From assembly GCF_020524285.1 (NCBI RefSeq), contig NZ_JAIVKX010000002.1:1-64000 (forward strand): a stretch of DNA of 64,000 bases, written 5' to 3'. This stretch comes from Alloyangia pacifica. Its GTDB lineage: Bacteria; Pseudomonadota; Alphaproteobacteria; Rhodobacterales; Rhodobacteraceae. Shown in pieces: positions 1 to 10,803 of this stretch. A model generated the notes under the pieces. That model had not been told where the DNA came from. It saw only the letters and a list, made by a program, of their open reading frames with translations, and did no database searches. A program made the translations under genes and the position numbers. Position 1 is the stretch's first letter, and each line of letters begins with the position of its first letter.

Positions 1-75
1 GCGACCGTGGCCGCAAGGGCGAGCGCGAGAACACCGTGGTCGGCATGGGCGATCACATGCCCGAGTTCATCGCCC
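1..75 (+). repeat. Left arm of 75-bp inverted repeat (copy of helicase 3' end)
   Basis: Read by hand, bases 1-75 pair with the reverse complement of 304-378 at 74 of 75 positions; the only mismatch is at base 4. The right arm lies inside the coding end of the minus-strand helicase. The arms are separated by about 228 bp holding two hairpins. Confidence 0.8.
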
Positions 76-98
76 CTCGCGCTCCCCGGGATATTTGA
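3..98 (+). CDS. C-terminal fragment of a second DEAD-box helicase copy (cut by window edge)
   Basis: The frame open at the left edge reads DRGRKGERENTVVGMGDHMP..., then FIAPRAPRDI and a TGA at 96-98. The part up to FIA is the same peptide as the C-terminus of the complete helicase on the opposite strand just downstream. At DNA level, bases 1-75 are the inverted copy of 304-378 with one mismatch. Coding similarity stops where a palindromic intergenic element begins, and that element supplies the last residues and the stop. It may be the end of a full paralogous helicase, a truncated copy, or a duplicated fragment. Only sequence to the left of the window can decide. Confidence 0.55.
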   Translation, partial: DRGRKGERENTVVGMGDHMPEFIAPRAPRDI

Positions 99-157
99 GC
101 CTAGAAGAAAAGGGCGGGACGCGCGCCGTTTCTTCTAGGTCCAAATATCCCCGCCGG
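80..157. repeat. Palindromic intergenic element (GATATTT / CCTAGAAGAA type)
   Basis: The left half carries GGATATTTG and CCTAGAAGAAA; the right half carries their reverse complements TTTCTTCTAGG and CAAATATCC, around a GC-rich centre. Half-elements of the same kind occur near 10.75, 51.75 and 59.18 kb. It could act as a bidirectional terminator between converging genes, but this is inferred from the fold only. Confidence 0.6.
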
Positions 158-223
158 AGGCAGGCCCGACCGTGCCGCATCGAGGTCCTTCGGCAGAAGT
201 ACCGGTTCGGACGAGGGTCCAGA

Positions 224-256
224 CGAAAAGAGCCGCCCCGAGGGGCGGCTCTTTCG
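224..256. terminator. Bidirectional intrinsic terminator after the helicase gene
   Basis: A near-perfect hairpin pairs CGAAAAGAGCCGCCCC with GGGGCGGCTCTTTCG. On the minus strand the stem ends in a short T run just past the stop of the helicase gene at 275, where a terminator is expected. Confidence 0.75.
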
Positions 257-274
257 TATCGGGATGGGGCGGGC

Positions 275-1738
275 TCAGCCGGCGCGGCGCTGTTCGAAGC
301 TCAGGGCGATGAACTCGGGCATGTGATCGCCCATGCCGACCACGGTGTTCTCGCGCTCGCCCTTGCGGCCACGGCCGCGCGGCTTGTCGGTGTTGCGCGG
401 TGCGCGCTCGGGCTTGTCGTTCGCCTCCGGGGCGGGCGCGGCGGCGACCTCGGAGACTGCCTCGGTCTTGGGGGCCGCCTCGGGCTTCGGCGCGGTCTCG
501 CTGCGCTCGGAGCGACGCGAGCGCGAGCGGCTGCGCTTGGCGGGCTTTTCCTCGTCCTTGGCGATCGGCGTGTCGGAGGCGGGGGTGCCACGCACCGGCG
601 CGTCGATGCGCGGGATTTCCTTCTGGATCAGCGCCTCGACATCCTCGAAGTTCTTCTCGTCCTTCGGCACGATGATGGTGAAGGCCTTGCCCTGGCGCCC
701 GGCGCGGCCGGTGCGGCCGATGCGGTGCACGTAGTCCTCGGCATGGCTCGGCACGTCGAAGTTGAAGACGTGGCTGACCGAGGGCACGTCGAGCCCGCGC
801 GCCGCCACGTCGGAGGCGATCAGCAGGCGGACCGAGCCGTCACGGAAGCCGTCGAGCGTGCGCATGCGCTGCGACTGGTCGAGGTCGCCGTGGATCGGCG
901 CGGCGTTGTAGCCGTATTTCTTCAGCGACTTGGCGACGATGTCGACGTCGACCTTGCGGTTGCAGAAGATGATCGCATTGGTGCAGGCGTCGCCTTCCTT
1001 GTCGATCAGCGCGCGCAGCACGGCCCGCTTCTCGGAGGCTTCGCGATCCTTGCGCGAGGCCTTGAAGAACACCGCGCCTTGCTCGATCGTCTCCGAGGCA
1101 GTGGCCTGGCGGGCCACTTCGACGCGCTCGGGGCCCGACAGGAAGGTGTTGGTAATGCGCTCGATCTCCGGCGCCATGGTGGCCGAGAAGAACAGCGTCT
1201 GGCGGGTGAAGGGGGTCAGCGAGAAGATGCGCTCGATGTCGGGGATAAAGCCCATGTCGAGCATCCGGTCGGCCTCGTCGACGACCATGATCTGCACACC
1301 GGTCAGCAGCAGCTTGCCGCGCTCGAAATGGTCGAGCAGGCGGCCCGGGGTGGCGATCAGCACGTCCACGCCCTTGTCGATCAGCTGCTCCTGCTCCTTG
1401 AATGAGACGCCGCCGATCAGCAGCGCCTTGGTCAGCTTCAGGTGCTTGGTGTAGACGTCGAAATTCTCGGCGACCTGCGCCGCGAGCTCGCGCGTCGGGC
1501 AGAGCACGAGGCTGCGCGGCATGCGGGCGCGGGCCCGGCCGCGCGCCAGAAGCGTGATCATCGGCAGCGTGAAGGAGGCGGTCTTGCCGGTGCCGGTCTG
1601 GGCGATGCCCAGAACGTCGCGGCCCTCGAGCGCGGGGGGGATGGCGCCGGCCTGGATGGGAGTGGGCGTCTCGTAGCCCGCCTCTTCGATGGCTTTCAGC
1701 ACCTTGGGGTTCAGGTTCAGGTCGGTAAACTTGGTCAT
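275..1738 (-). CDS. DEAD-box ATP-dependent RNA helicase (RhlE-like)
   Basis: This is a cytoplasmic RNA-unwinding ATPase of about 487 residues. Visible in order are the Q motif region (FTDLNLNPKVLKAI...TPIQ), Walker A AQTGTGKT, motif Ib TPGR, the DEAD box VVDEADRMLDMGF, the SAT motif FFSATM, and in the second RecA domain the ARGLDVP and HRIGRTGR motifs. The last ~115 residues are a low-complexity basic and acidic tail rich in K, R, E and A, as in RhlE-type helicases. I start at the ATG giving MTKFTDLNLN, not the ATG five codons earlier, because family members begin at the Q-motif domain. The 3' end is duplicated in inverted orientation at the window's left edge. Confidence 0.93.
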   Translation of the reverse strand: MTKFTDLNLNPKVLKAIEEAGYETPTPIQAGAIPPALEGRDVLGIAQTGTGKTASFTLPMITLLARGRARARMPRSLVLCPTRELAAQVAENFDVYTKHLKLTKALLIGGVSFKEQEQLIDKGVDVLIATPGRLLDHFERGKLLLTGVQIMVVDEADRMLDMGFIPDIERIFSLTPFTRQTLFFSATMAPEIERITNTFLSGPERVEVARQATASETIEQGAVFFKASRKDREASEKRAVLRALIDKEGDACTNAIIFCNRKVDVDIVAKSLKKYGYNAAPIHGDLDQSQRMRTLDGFRDGSVRLLIASDVAARGLDVPSVSHVFNFDVPSHAEDYVHRIGRTGRAGRQGKAFTIIVPKDEKNFEDVEALIQKEIPRIDAPVRGTPASDTPIAKDEEKPAKRSRSRSRRSERSETAPKPEAAPKTEAVSEVAAAPAPEANDKPERAPRNTDKPRGRGRKGERENTVVGMGDHMPEFIALSFEQRRAG

Positions 1739-2009
1739 GTAGGTCCGATGCAATGCGGACTCTGAAACGTGGCCCGCGCGTCTGAGGAAGGGCCCGGATG
1801 GCCCGCAAAAAGCCGCCCGAGGGCAGCCATGATGCGGGCTTGTACCGGAATCAGGCGGGAAAGGTCAATCTCGACGCGGTTTTGCCCCTTAAATCGACGG
1901 CTTCACCCGGTTTTGAGGCCGGATGGCAACGGAATCGTGATGCTTTAGGTTGCATCGCCGCAGGATTCTGTCGCGGCGGCCGGGGAAAGCAAAGGGTGCG
2001 GGGCGGGAC

Positions 2010-2858
<849 letters not shown>

Positions 2859-3110
2859 TCGGCATTCCTCCACTGCTCTGTGCAGAGGGATACTGGGCCG
2901 CAAACCTCGCTTCAAGCGGGGTTTCGAGGCGCTTTGAACGGGGGCTGTCATACCGTGGTTACAAAAGAGGCACCTGCCGAAGATTCGTTCGGGACCTATC
3001 CCATTGTGTAGTGACATCGGGGGGTGGGTGGGATAACAGCAGCCTCGCAAGGGGTACCGGGGCCGGTCAGGAATTCCTCGCCGGACACCGGTTTTGAAGA
3101 GGGAGCAGAA

Positions 3111-3533
3111 ATGAAGCCCGAGACTTTTCTGCCCGACGATTACCGTCCGGCCGAAGACGAACCTTTCATGAACGAGCGTCAGACGGAGTACTTCCGCCGC
3201 AAGCTGCTCGCATGGAAAAACGACATCCTCGCCGAGAGCCGCGATACGATCGAGGCGCTGCAGGAAGCCACCCGGAACATTCCCGACGTGACCGACCGTG
3301 CCAGCGAAGAGACCGACCGCGCGCTCGAGCTGCGCACCCGTGACCGCCAGCGCAAGCTGGTCGCCAAGATCGACGCGGCCCTGCGCCGCATCGAAGAGGG
3401 TGAGTACGGATATTGCGACGTGACCGGCGAGCCGATCAGCCTCAAGCGGCTGGACGCGCGTCCGATCGCCACCATGAGCCTCGAGGCTCAGGAGCGTCAC
3501 GAGCGCCGCGAGAAGGTGCATCGCGACGACTGA
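3111..3533 (+). CDS. dksA: RNA polymerase-binding transcription factor DksA (single-cysteine type)
   Basis: A 140-residue protein that enters the RNA polymerase secondary channel and works with ppGpp at rRNA and stress promoters. The N-terminal half is a coiled coil with the tip signature DVTDRASEE at residues 59-67, which places both tip aspartates and the alanine as in active DksA. The zinc-finger region keeps only one of the usual four cysteines (C102; the other positions read T105, T121 and L124). This matches, from memory, the characterised Rhodobacter sphaeroides DksA that functions without a zinc finger. The start is the ATG at 3111 after GGGAGCAG. A strong terminator follows. It is divergent from moxR. 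Confidence 0.93.
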   Translation: MKPETFLPDDYRPAEDEPFMNERQTEYFRRKLLAWKNDILAESRDTIEALQEATRNIPDVTDRASEETDRALELRTRDRQRKLVAKIDAALRRIEEGEYGYCDVTGEPISLKRLDARPIATMSLEAQERHERREKVHRDD

Positions 3534-3584
3534 GCCCGCAGGGCCCCGGCGCAGCGTCGGGGCTTAACGGCTTGACAAGACAGG

Positions 3585-3619
3585 ACGCCGGGGCCATTGG
3601 CTCCGGCGTTTTCTTTTTT
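3585..3619 (+). terminator. dksA intrinsic terminator
   Basis: The stem ACGCCGGGGCC / GGCTCCGGCGT has an ATT loop and is followed by TTTCTTTTTT. It lies 50 bases past the dksA stop. Its position also argues against using the ATG at 3597 as the start of the next gene. Confidence 0.85.
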
Positions 3620-3641
3620 CGCCTTTAGCGGGAGCGGCGCG

Positions 3642-4811
3642 GTGCCGGGTAGGTCAGTCACGATTATCGGCGGGGGCATCGGCGGGTTTGCCGCGGCCCT
3701 GGCTCTGCGTCAGCGCGGCTTCGAGGTGCGGGTGCTCGAGCAGGCCGAGGCGATCGCCGAGGTCGGGGCGGGGTTGCAGATCAGCCCCAACGGCTTGCGG
3801 GTGATCGAGGCGCTCGGTCTGGCCGAGGCGCTGCGTGCCGGGGCCTGCCGGGCGCAGGCGGTGTCGCTGCGCGACCACCGCCACGGCACAGAGGTGCTGC
3901 GGCTCGATCTCGGGCGTTTGCCCGACTCCTCCGAGTATCTCTTCGTCCACCGCGCCGATCTGATCGGCCTGCTGTCGCAGGCGGCGCGCGAGGCGGGGGT
4001 GCAGGTCCGCCTGCTGCAGAAGGTCGCCGCGGTTCACCCGGGCGCCCCGGTGCGGCTGGAGATGGCCAACGGCGATTCCTGTTCTGCCGATTTGGTGATC
4101 GGCGCCGACGGTCTGCACTCGGTGCTGCGCGGCGCGCTCAACGGCGCGACGGCGCCCTTTTTCACCGGCCAGGTCGCCTGGCGCGCGGTGGTGCCGAACC
4201 TGACCGGTCACCCGCCGGAGGCGCGGGTGCACATGGGGCCGGGGCGGCACCTCGTCAGCTATCCCTTGCGCGGGGGCAAGGTCGTCAACCTCGTGGCCGC
4301 CGAGGAACGCCGCGGCTGGACCGAGGAAGGCTGGTCGCAGTTCGACGATCCGGCCAACCTGCGCGCCGCCTTTGCCGGTTTTGGCGGTGACGTGCCGCAG
4401 CTGCTGTCCGCGGTCGATCGGCCGGGGCTCTGGGGGCTGTTCCGGCACCCCGTGGCGCGGCGCTGGTACGGGGAGGGCGTGGCTCTGCTTGGCGATGCGG
4501 CGCATCCGACGCTGCCGTTCATGGCGCAGGGCGCGAACATGGCGCTCGAGGACGCCTTCGTGCTCGCCGCGTGCCTCTCGTCGATGGAGGACCGCGACGC
4601 CGCGCTGGCGCGCTATCAGGCGCTGCGCCGGGAGCGCTGCGACAAGGTGGTGGAGGCGGCCAACGGCAACGCCTGGAAATATCACCTGAAGAACCCGCTG
4701 GTGCGCGGCGTTGCGCATCTGGGGATGGGCATGCTTGGGCGCATGGCGCCGGACCGCATGCTCGGTCAGTTCGACTGGATTTACGGCTACGACGCGACGC
4801 GGGTCGTCTAG
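3642..4811 (+). CDS. FAD-dependent monooxygenase (salicylate hydroxylase-like)
   Basis: A flavoprotein aromatic hydroxylase of about 389 residues. The N-terminal Rossmann FAD fold is IIGGGIGGFAAALALRQRG (GxGxxG), followed by LEQAEAIAEVGAGLQISPNG as in 3-hydroxybenzoate or salicylate 1-hydroxylases. The DG motif is VIGADGLHSVLR and the GD motif is ALLGDAAHPTLPFMAQGAN. I choose the GTG at 3642, which follows GGGAGCGG; the in-frame ATG at 3597 sits inside the dksA terminator. There is no operon partner for an aromatic pathway next to it, so the substrate cannot be named. Roseobacters commonly carry such a stand-alone gene. Confidence 0.88.
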   Translation: MPGRSVTIIGGGIGGFAAALALRQRGFEVRVLEQAEAIAEVGAGLQISPNGLRVIEALGLAEALRAGACRAQAVSLRDHRHGTEVLRLDLGRLPDSSEYLFVHRADLIGLLSQAAREAGVQVRLLQKVAAVHPGAPVRLEMANGDSCSADLVIGADGLHSVLRGALNGATAPFFTGQVAWRAVVPNLTGHPPEARVHMGPGRHLVSYPLRGGKVVNLVAAEERRGWTEEGWSQFDDPANLRAAFAGFGGDVPQLLSAVDRPGLWGLFRHPVARRWYGEGVALLGDAAHPTLPFMAQGANMALEDAFVLAACLSSMEDRDAALARYQALRRERCDKVVEAANGNAWKYHLKNPLVRGVAHLGMGMLGRMAPDRMLGQFDWIYGYDATRVV

Positions 4812-4832
4812 GAGCTCACGCTCCTCGGCTGC

Positions 4833-5300
4833 TCATTCCTCCTCCCATGTGACCTCGGTGCCGTAGAGCGGCACGGTCGAGATCGCCAGCTTGGCCGACC
4901 CGTCGGTCAGCTCGGCGGCATGGGCAAGGTAGATCAGCGTCTGGTTGCTCTCGTCATAGATGCGCTTCACCCGCAGCGATTTGAGGATGATCGAGCGCGA
5001 GGTGCGGAAGACGTCCTCGCCGTCCTTGTCGCGGTCGATGTCGCCGATCACGATCGGCCCGGTCTGGCGGCAGGAGATCGAGGCATTGGACGGATCCTCG
5101 AACCAGTTGCCCTTGGACAGCCGGTCGAAGATTCCTCGGTCGAAATAGGCGATGTGGCAGGTGACGCCCTGCACCTTGGGGTCGGCAATGGCATCGATCT
5201 CGATGTCGTTGCCGACCCAGTCCACGCCCACCTCGCCGACCTGCTCCGCAAGCGTCATCGAGGGCAGCAGGCACAGCAGCGCAAGGAGGGCGGGTTTCAT
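4833..5300 (-). CDS. creA: CreA family periplasmic protein
   Basis: A 155-residue protein of the CreA family, whose biochemical role is not established. A signal peptide is visible at residues 1-18 (MKPALLALLCLLPSMTLA). The conserved core includes DPKVQGVTCHIAYFDRG and the SNASISCRQTGPI segment, with two cysteines about 30 residues apart that could pair in the periplasm. It follows the PNPOx-like gene on the same strand after a 14-base gap, so the two are probably co-transcribed. It converges with the monooxygenase gene. Confidence 0.85.
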   Translation of the reverse strand: MKPALLALLCLLPSMTLAEQVGEVGVDWVGNDIEIDAIADPKVQGVTCHIAYFDRGIFDRLSKGNWFEDPSNASISCRQTGPIVIGDIDRDKDGEDVFRTSRSIILKSLRVKRIYDESNQTLIYLAHAAELTDGSAKLAISTVPLYGTEVTWEEE

Positions 5301-5314
5301 GGCGAGTCTCCGGA

Positions 5315-5797
5315 TCAGAATACCACCCGACCATGCTCGCCCACGTCGGGCGTGTCATCCGTCATCTGCGCCTTGGCGATCTCGTAGAGGAAGCTTGCGC
5401 CGCCGTTGCTGATCCAGACCTCGCCGTCCTTCGGCGTCATCTTGATCAGCTGAACCGCATTGTCGTCGCGACCGTTCTTGAACCAGGCACCGGCGACGAC
5501 GCTCCAGATGTCGTCGAGCTTCTTCTCGTCGTTCGAGATCTCGGCCTTGCCGAAGACGTTGGCATAAAGGTGCGCCTTGGGGTCGGCGACGTGGAAGCTC
5601 ACCTCGCCGCCGCTCTTGGCGGCGCGGTCGGCGGCCGAGCCCTTGGCGGTGATGAACCAGATGGCATTCTCGTCTTCGTCGGCATGCGGCGCCATGGGCA
5701 CCGGGCGCTCGCCGTCCGCCGCCAGCATGCCGGCGCGCACGTCCTTCAGGGCTTTCCAGAAATCGGCCTTGAGGTCCTTGATGTTGTCCTTGGGCAT
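5315..5797 (-). CDS. Pyridoxamine 5'-phosphate oxidase-like (general stress protein 26 type) protein
   Basis: A 160-residue split-barrel flavin-binding-fold protein. Typical segments are DGERPVPMAPHADEDENAIWFITAKGS, then VSFHVADPKAHLYANVFGKAEI and IWSVVAGAWFKNGRDD. This arrangement matches the general stress protein family rather than true PdxH, so vitamin B6 synthesis is not implied; the likely ligand is FMN or a related cofactor. A GGAGCG ribosome site precedes the start. It heads a two-gene unit with creA and is divergent from the leucine operon. Confidence 0.85.
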   Translation of the reverse strand: MPKDNIKDLKADFWKALKDVRAGMLAADGERPVPMAPHADEDENAIWFITAKGSAADRAAKSGGEVSFHVADPKAHLYANVFGKAEISNDEKKLDDIWSVVAGAWFKNGRDDNAVQLIKMTPKDGEVWISNGGASFLYEIAKAQMTDDTPDVGEHGRVVF

Positions 5798-5887
5798 CTC
5801 TTCGCTCCTTTCCTGTTTCTCTCCCCGACAACGCAGCCGCCGCCGGGCCGTTCCTCGTGGTCACGGCAGGGTGAGGCGCCTTTGCTG

Positions 5888-5931
5888 TTGACGGCTGGCG
5901 GGCTGCGGGCTTAGATATGAACAAGTGTTCA
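5888..5931 (+). promoter_or_regulatory. Leucine operon promoter with palindromic operator
   Basis: TTGACG at 5888-5893, a 17-base spacer and TTAGAT at 5911-5916 form a good sigma70-like promoter facing liuA. The perfect palindrome TGAACA-AG-TGTTCA at 5918-5931 covers the expected transcription start, a position where a repressor would block initiation. TetR-type regulators of acyl-CoA pathways often bind palindromes of this kind, but no regulator gene is adjacent. Confidence 0.6.
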
Positions 5932-5958
5932 ATAACTGCCAGGGGAGGGGCGGTTTGG

Positions 5959-7122
5959 ATGTTCAATGCGGTCATGACCTTTGATCTCGGCGACGACGTG
6001 GGTGCGCTGCGCGAGATGGTGCATCGCTGGGCGCAGGAGCGCGTCAGGCCGATGGCGGCGCAGGTCGACAGGGACAACGTGTTCCCGAACGAGCTGTGGC
6101 GCGAGATGGGCGAGCTCGGTCTCCTGGGCATCACCGTGCCCGAGGAGTTCGGCGGCGCCGGCATGGGCTACCTGGCCCATGTGGTCGCGGTCGAGGAGAT
6201 CGCCCGCGCCTCGGCCTCGGTCTCGCTCTCCTACGGCGCGCATTCCAACCTCTGCGTCAACCAGATCAAGCTCAACGGCTCGCCTGAACAAAAGGCGAAA
6301 TACCTGCCCGGGCTGGTCTCGGGCGAGTACGTCGGCGCGCTTGCCATGTCCGAGCCGAACGCCGGCTCTGACGTGGTCAGCATGAAGCTGCGCGCCGAGA
6401 AGAAGAACGACCGCTTCATCCTCAACGGCAACAAGTACTGGATCACCAACGGGCCGGACGCCGACACGCTGGTGGTCTACGCCAAGACCGACCCCGATGC
6501 CGGGTCGAAGGGCATCACCGCCTTCCTCATCGAGAAGAGCATGACCGGCTTCTCGACCAGCCCGCATTTCGACAAGCTCGGCATGCGCGGCTCGAACACC
6601 GCCGAGCTGATCTTCGACGACGTGGAAGTGCCCTTCGAGAATATCCTCGGCGAAGAGGGCAAGGGCGTGCGGGTGCTGATGTCGGGGCTCGACTACGAGC
6701 GCGTCGTGCTCGCGGGCATCGGCACCGGCATCATGGCCGCCTGCCTCGATGAGATCATGCCCTACATGGCAGAACGAAAGCAGTTCGGCCAATCCATCGG
6801 GAACTTCCAGCTCATGCAGGGCAAGATCGCCGACATGTACACCGCGATGAACTCGGCCCGGGCCTATGTCTACGAGGTCGCCAAGGCCTGCGACCGCGGC
6901 GATGTCACCCGCCAGGATGCGGCGGCCTGCTGTCTCTACGCCTCGGAGCAGGCGATGGTGCAGGCGCATCAGGCGGTGCAGGCGATGGGCGGGGCGGGCT
7001 TTCTGGCCGATGCGCCGGTGGCGCGGCTCTTCCGCGATGCCAAGCTGATGGAGATCGGCGCGGGCACCTCGGAAATCCGCCGGATGCTGGTGGGCCGCGA
7101 ACTGATGAACGCGATGAGCTGA
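5959..7122 (+). CDS. liuA: Isovaleryl-CoA dehydrogenase
   Basis: An FAD enzyme of 387 residues that oxidises isovaleryl-CoA to 3-methylcrotonyl-CoA in leucine degradation, passing electrons to ETF. The acyl-CoA dehydrogenase signature [19 protein letters not shown] and the later [20 protein letters not shown] are present. The glutamate in [14 protein letters not shown] lies where isovaleryl-CoA dehydrogenases carry their catalytic base, which separates it from straight-chain enzymes. The start is the ATG giving [17 protein letters not shown], with an AGGGGAGGGG site upstream. It is the first gene of the liu operon and ends 2 bases before the next start. Confidence 0.95.
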   Translation: MFNAVMTFDLGDDVGALREMVHRWAQERVRPMAAQVDRDNVFPNELWREMGELGLLGITVPEEFGGAGMGYLAHVVAVEEIARASASVSLSYGAHSNLCVNQIKLNGSPEQKAKYLPGLVSGEYVGALAMSEPNAGSDVVSMKLRAEKKNDRFILNGNKYWITNGPDADTLVVYAKTDPDAGSKGITAFLIEKSMTGFSTSPHFDKLGMRGSNTAELIFDDVEVPFENILGEEGKGVRVLMSGLDYERVVLAGIGTGIMAACLDEIMPYMAERKQFGQSIGNFQLMQGKIADMYTAMNSARAYVYEVAKACDRGDVTRQDAAACCLYASEQAMVQAHQAVQAMGGAGFLADAPVARLFRDAKLMEIGAGTSEIRRMLVGRELMNAMS

Positions 7123-7124
7123 GC

Positions 7125-7430
7125 GTGATCTCCCGGTCGCTCTGGTATGCCCCCGCGCTGGCGCTTCTCGCGCTGGTGGCGTTGGTGGCCTACCGCGCCG
7201 GGATGCAGGCGGCGGAGCTCACGGAGACCGAGGCGATTGCCGCTGCCGCCACGCTCTACGTCGAGACCGGCCCGGAAGGGGCCGCGAAAAGCGATTGCAC
7301 GGGGCGCCCCGCGGAGGCGCCGGTCTGGATCGTGGTAACCTGCGCGCGGGACGACCTGGCGCATGTCTACGAGATGGACCGGCTGGGGCGCATCCTTCAC
7401 GCGCGGGTCAGGAGGGGGCCGCAGACATGA
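7125..7430 (+). CDS. Small single-span membrane protein in the leucine operon
   Basis: A 101-residue protein of unknown function with a GTG start. One hydrophobic segment near residues 6-24 (LWYAPALALLALVALVAYRAG) would anchor it in the membrane with the remaining ~75 residues outside. That domain has two cysteines (SDCTG and VVTCARDD) that could form a disulfide. The gene sits 2 bases after liuA and its stop overlaps the next ATG by 4 bases (ATGA), so it is translationally coupled within the operon. No family was recognised. Confidence 0.7.
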   Translation: MISRSLWYAPALALLALVALVAYRAGMQAAELTETEAIAAAATLYVETGPEGAAKSDCTGRPAEAPVWIVVTCARDDLAHVYEMDRLGRILHARVRRGPQT

Positions 7431-8997
7431 ATCCGATGCTGCCGGATGGCACATATGACCAGATGCGCGCGCGCTTCGACTGGCGCGTCCCGCCACGGCT
7501 GAACATGGCCGCGCAGGTCTGCGACGACTGGGCGGCGCTGGAGCCGAACCGCGTGGCGATCCTCGAGCATGGCCGCGGGCCGGTGGCCTACGGCGCGCTG
7601 GCGACGCTGTCGCGCCGGGTGCAGGCGGCGCTCGAGGCGCGCGGCGTGGCGCGCGGCGACCGGGTGGGCGTGCTGCTCTCGCAATCGCCGCTCTGCGCTG
7701 CCGCCCATATCGCCGCCTGGCGGATGGGGGCGATCTCTGTGCCGCTGTTCAAGCTCTTCCGCGAGGACGCTTTGCGCTCGCGGCTCGGCGACAGCGGGGC
7801 GCGGGTGGTGGTGACCGACGAAGAGGGGGGCGGGATGCTCGCGCCCTTCGACCTCAGCGTCATCACCGAGCTACCCGCAGAGCCTTCCGCAAGCCCCATC
7901 GCCGACACCGGCCCCGAGGACCCGGCGATCATTATCTACACCAGCGGCACCACCGGCAAACCCAAGGGCGCGCTGCATGGGCACCGCGTTCTGATGGGCC
8001 ATCTGCCGGGCGTCGAGATGAGCCATGACCGGCTCGGACAGTCGGGCGACGTGCTCTGGACCCCGGCGGACTGGGCGTGGATCGGGGGTCTCTTCGACGT
8101 GGCCATGCCCGCGCTGGCGCTCGGCGTGCCCGTGGTGGCCGCGCGCATGGCCAAGTTCGAGGTCACGGAGTGCGTGAGTATCTGCGCGGAACACTCTGTC
8201 AAGAATGTATTTTTCCCGCCAACGGCGCTGCGCATGCTGAAGGCGGCGGATGCCCGTATCCCGAACCTGCGCTCGGTCGCCAGCGGCGGCGAGCCGCTCG
8301 GGGCCGAGATGCTGGCCTGGGGGCGCGAGGCCTTCGGGCTGACCATCAACGAGTTCTACGGCCAGACCGAATGCAACATGGCGGCCAGCTCGGCGGGCAC
8401 GCTCTTCGAGCCGCGCCCGGGCTGCATCGGCAAGCCGGTGCCGGGCCACGAGATCGCGGTGATCGACCTCGAAGGCCTGCCCACCGAGGGTGAGGGTGAT
8501 GTGGCGATCCGGCGGGGCTCGGGCTCGATGATGCTGGAATACTGGCGAAATCCGCAGGCCACCGCCGACAAGTTCCGCGGCGATTGGCTGCTGACCGGCG
8601 ACCGCGGCACCTGGGACGGCGATTACCTGCGATTCCTTGGGCGCGAGGACGACGTGATCTCCTCGGCGGGCTACCGCATCGGCCCGGCGGAGATCGAGGA
8701 TTGCCTGATCACCCATCCGGCGGTGCTGACCGTCGGCGTGGTGGGCAAGCCCGACCCGCTGCGCACCGAGATCGTCAAGGCCTACGTCGTGCTGAAAGAC
8801 GGCGTCGAGGCGGATGCGGAAACCTTGAAGTCATGGGTGAAGGAGAGGTTGGCAACCTACTCATGCCCAAGGGAAATTTCATTTCTTGAGGCGCTGCCCA
8901 TGACGGTCACCGGCAAGGTGATCCGCAAGGAGCTGAAGGCCCGTGCCACGGCTGAAGCCGAACAGGAGGCGGACCGTCTAAAGGTTCAGGAGGACAT

Positions 8998-9001
<4 letters not shown>
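7427..9001 (+). CDS. AMP-binding acyl-CoA synthetase
   Basis: An ATP-dependent acyl-CoA ligase of about 524 residues in the medium-chain/acetyl-CoA synthetase-like branch. The AMP-binding P-loop reads [13 protein letters not shown], followed by [33 protein letters not shown] and the C-terminal lysine region [11 protein letters not shown]. Coupling on both sides (ATGA overlaps with the upstream small gene and with liuB) ties it to leucine catabolism. A plausible job is activating isovalerate, other branched acids, or the acetoacetate released by LiuE; the sequence alone does not choose. Confidence 0.9.
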
Positions 9002-10602
<1,601 letters not shown>

Positions 10603-10617
10603 TGCGGGGGGCTGAGA

Positions 10618-10775
10618 TGAGAGGGCGCTCCGCCCCCGCGCAACTTAGGCGCGGATGTTTGGATGCAGGGGGCTCCGCCCCCGCGCGCCACAGGCGCGCG
10701 AGTTCGGATGCAGGGGGCTCCGCCCCCGACGCCTGCGGCGTCTCCCCCGGGATACTTTGGCCTGGAAGAATGACG
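10618..10775. repeat. Repeat-rich gap: three GC hairpins plus a half palindromic element
   Basis: The 200-base gap between liuB and liuD carries a short unit three times: (G)GGGGCTCCGCCCCCG at about 10670 and 10711, with a degenerate copy GGGCGCTCCGCCCCCG at about 10622. Each folds on itself. The stretch ends in CCCGGGATACTTTGGCCTGGAAGAA, a half copy of the dispersed GATATTT element. No open frame of note is present. It may tune mRNA stability between the two carboxylase genes. Confidence 0.65.
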
Positions 10776-10803
10776 ATGACTCGATGCGGATACGGAGGCG
10801 GCA

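Noticed and set aside
95-1405. A 436-codon plus-strand frame opposite the DEAD-box helicase
   Set aside because: The opposite strand carries all helicase motifs; this frame has no recognisable domain and begins inside a palindromic repeat.
3597-3641. An upstream ATG start for the FAD monooxygenase
   Set aside because: It lies within the dksA terminator hairpin and has no ribosome site. The GTG at 3642 has one and places the FAD motif at the very N-terminus.
5315-5797. The PNPOx-like gene as pdxH
   Set aside because: Sequence and length fit the general stress protein 26 type rather than true pyridoxamine phosphate oxidase, and no B6 genes are nearby.
10618-10775. Possible CRISPR array in the repeat-rich liuB-liuD gap
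   Set aside because: Only three short self-complementary units with unequal spacing and no cas genes; these are hairpin repeats, not CRISPR.
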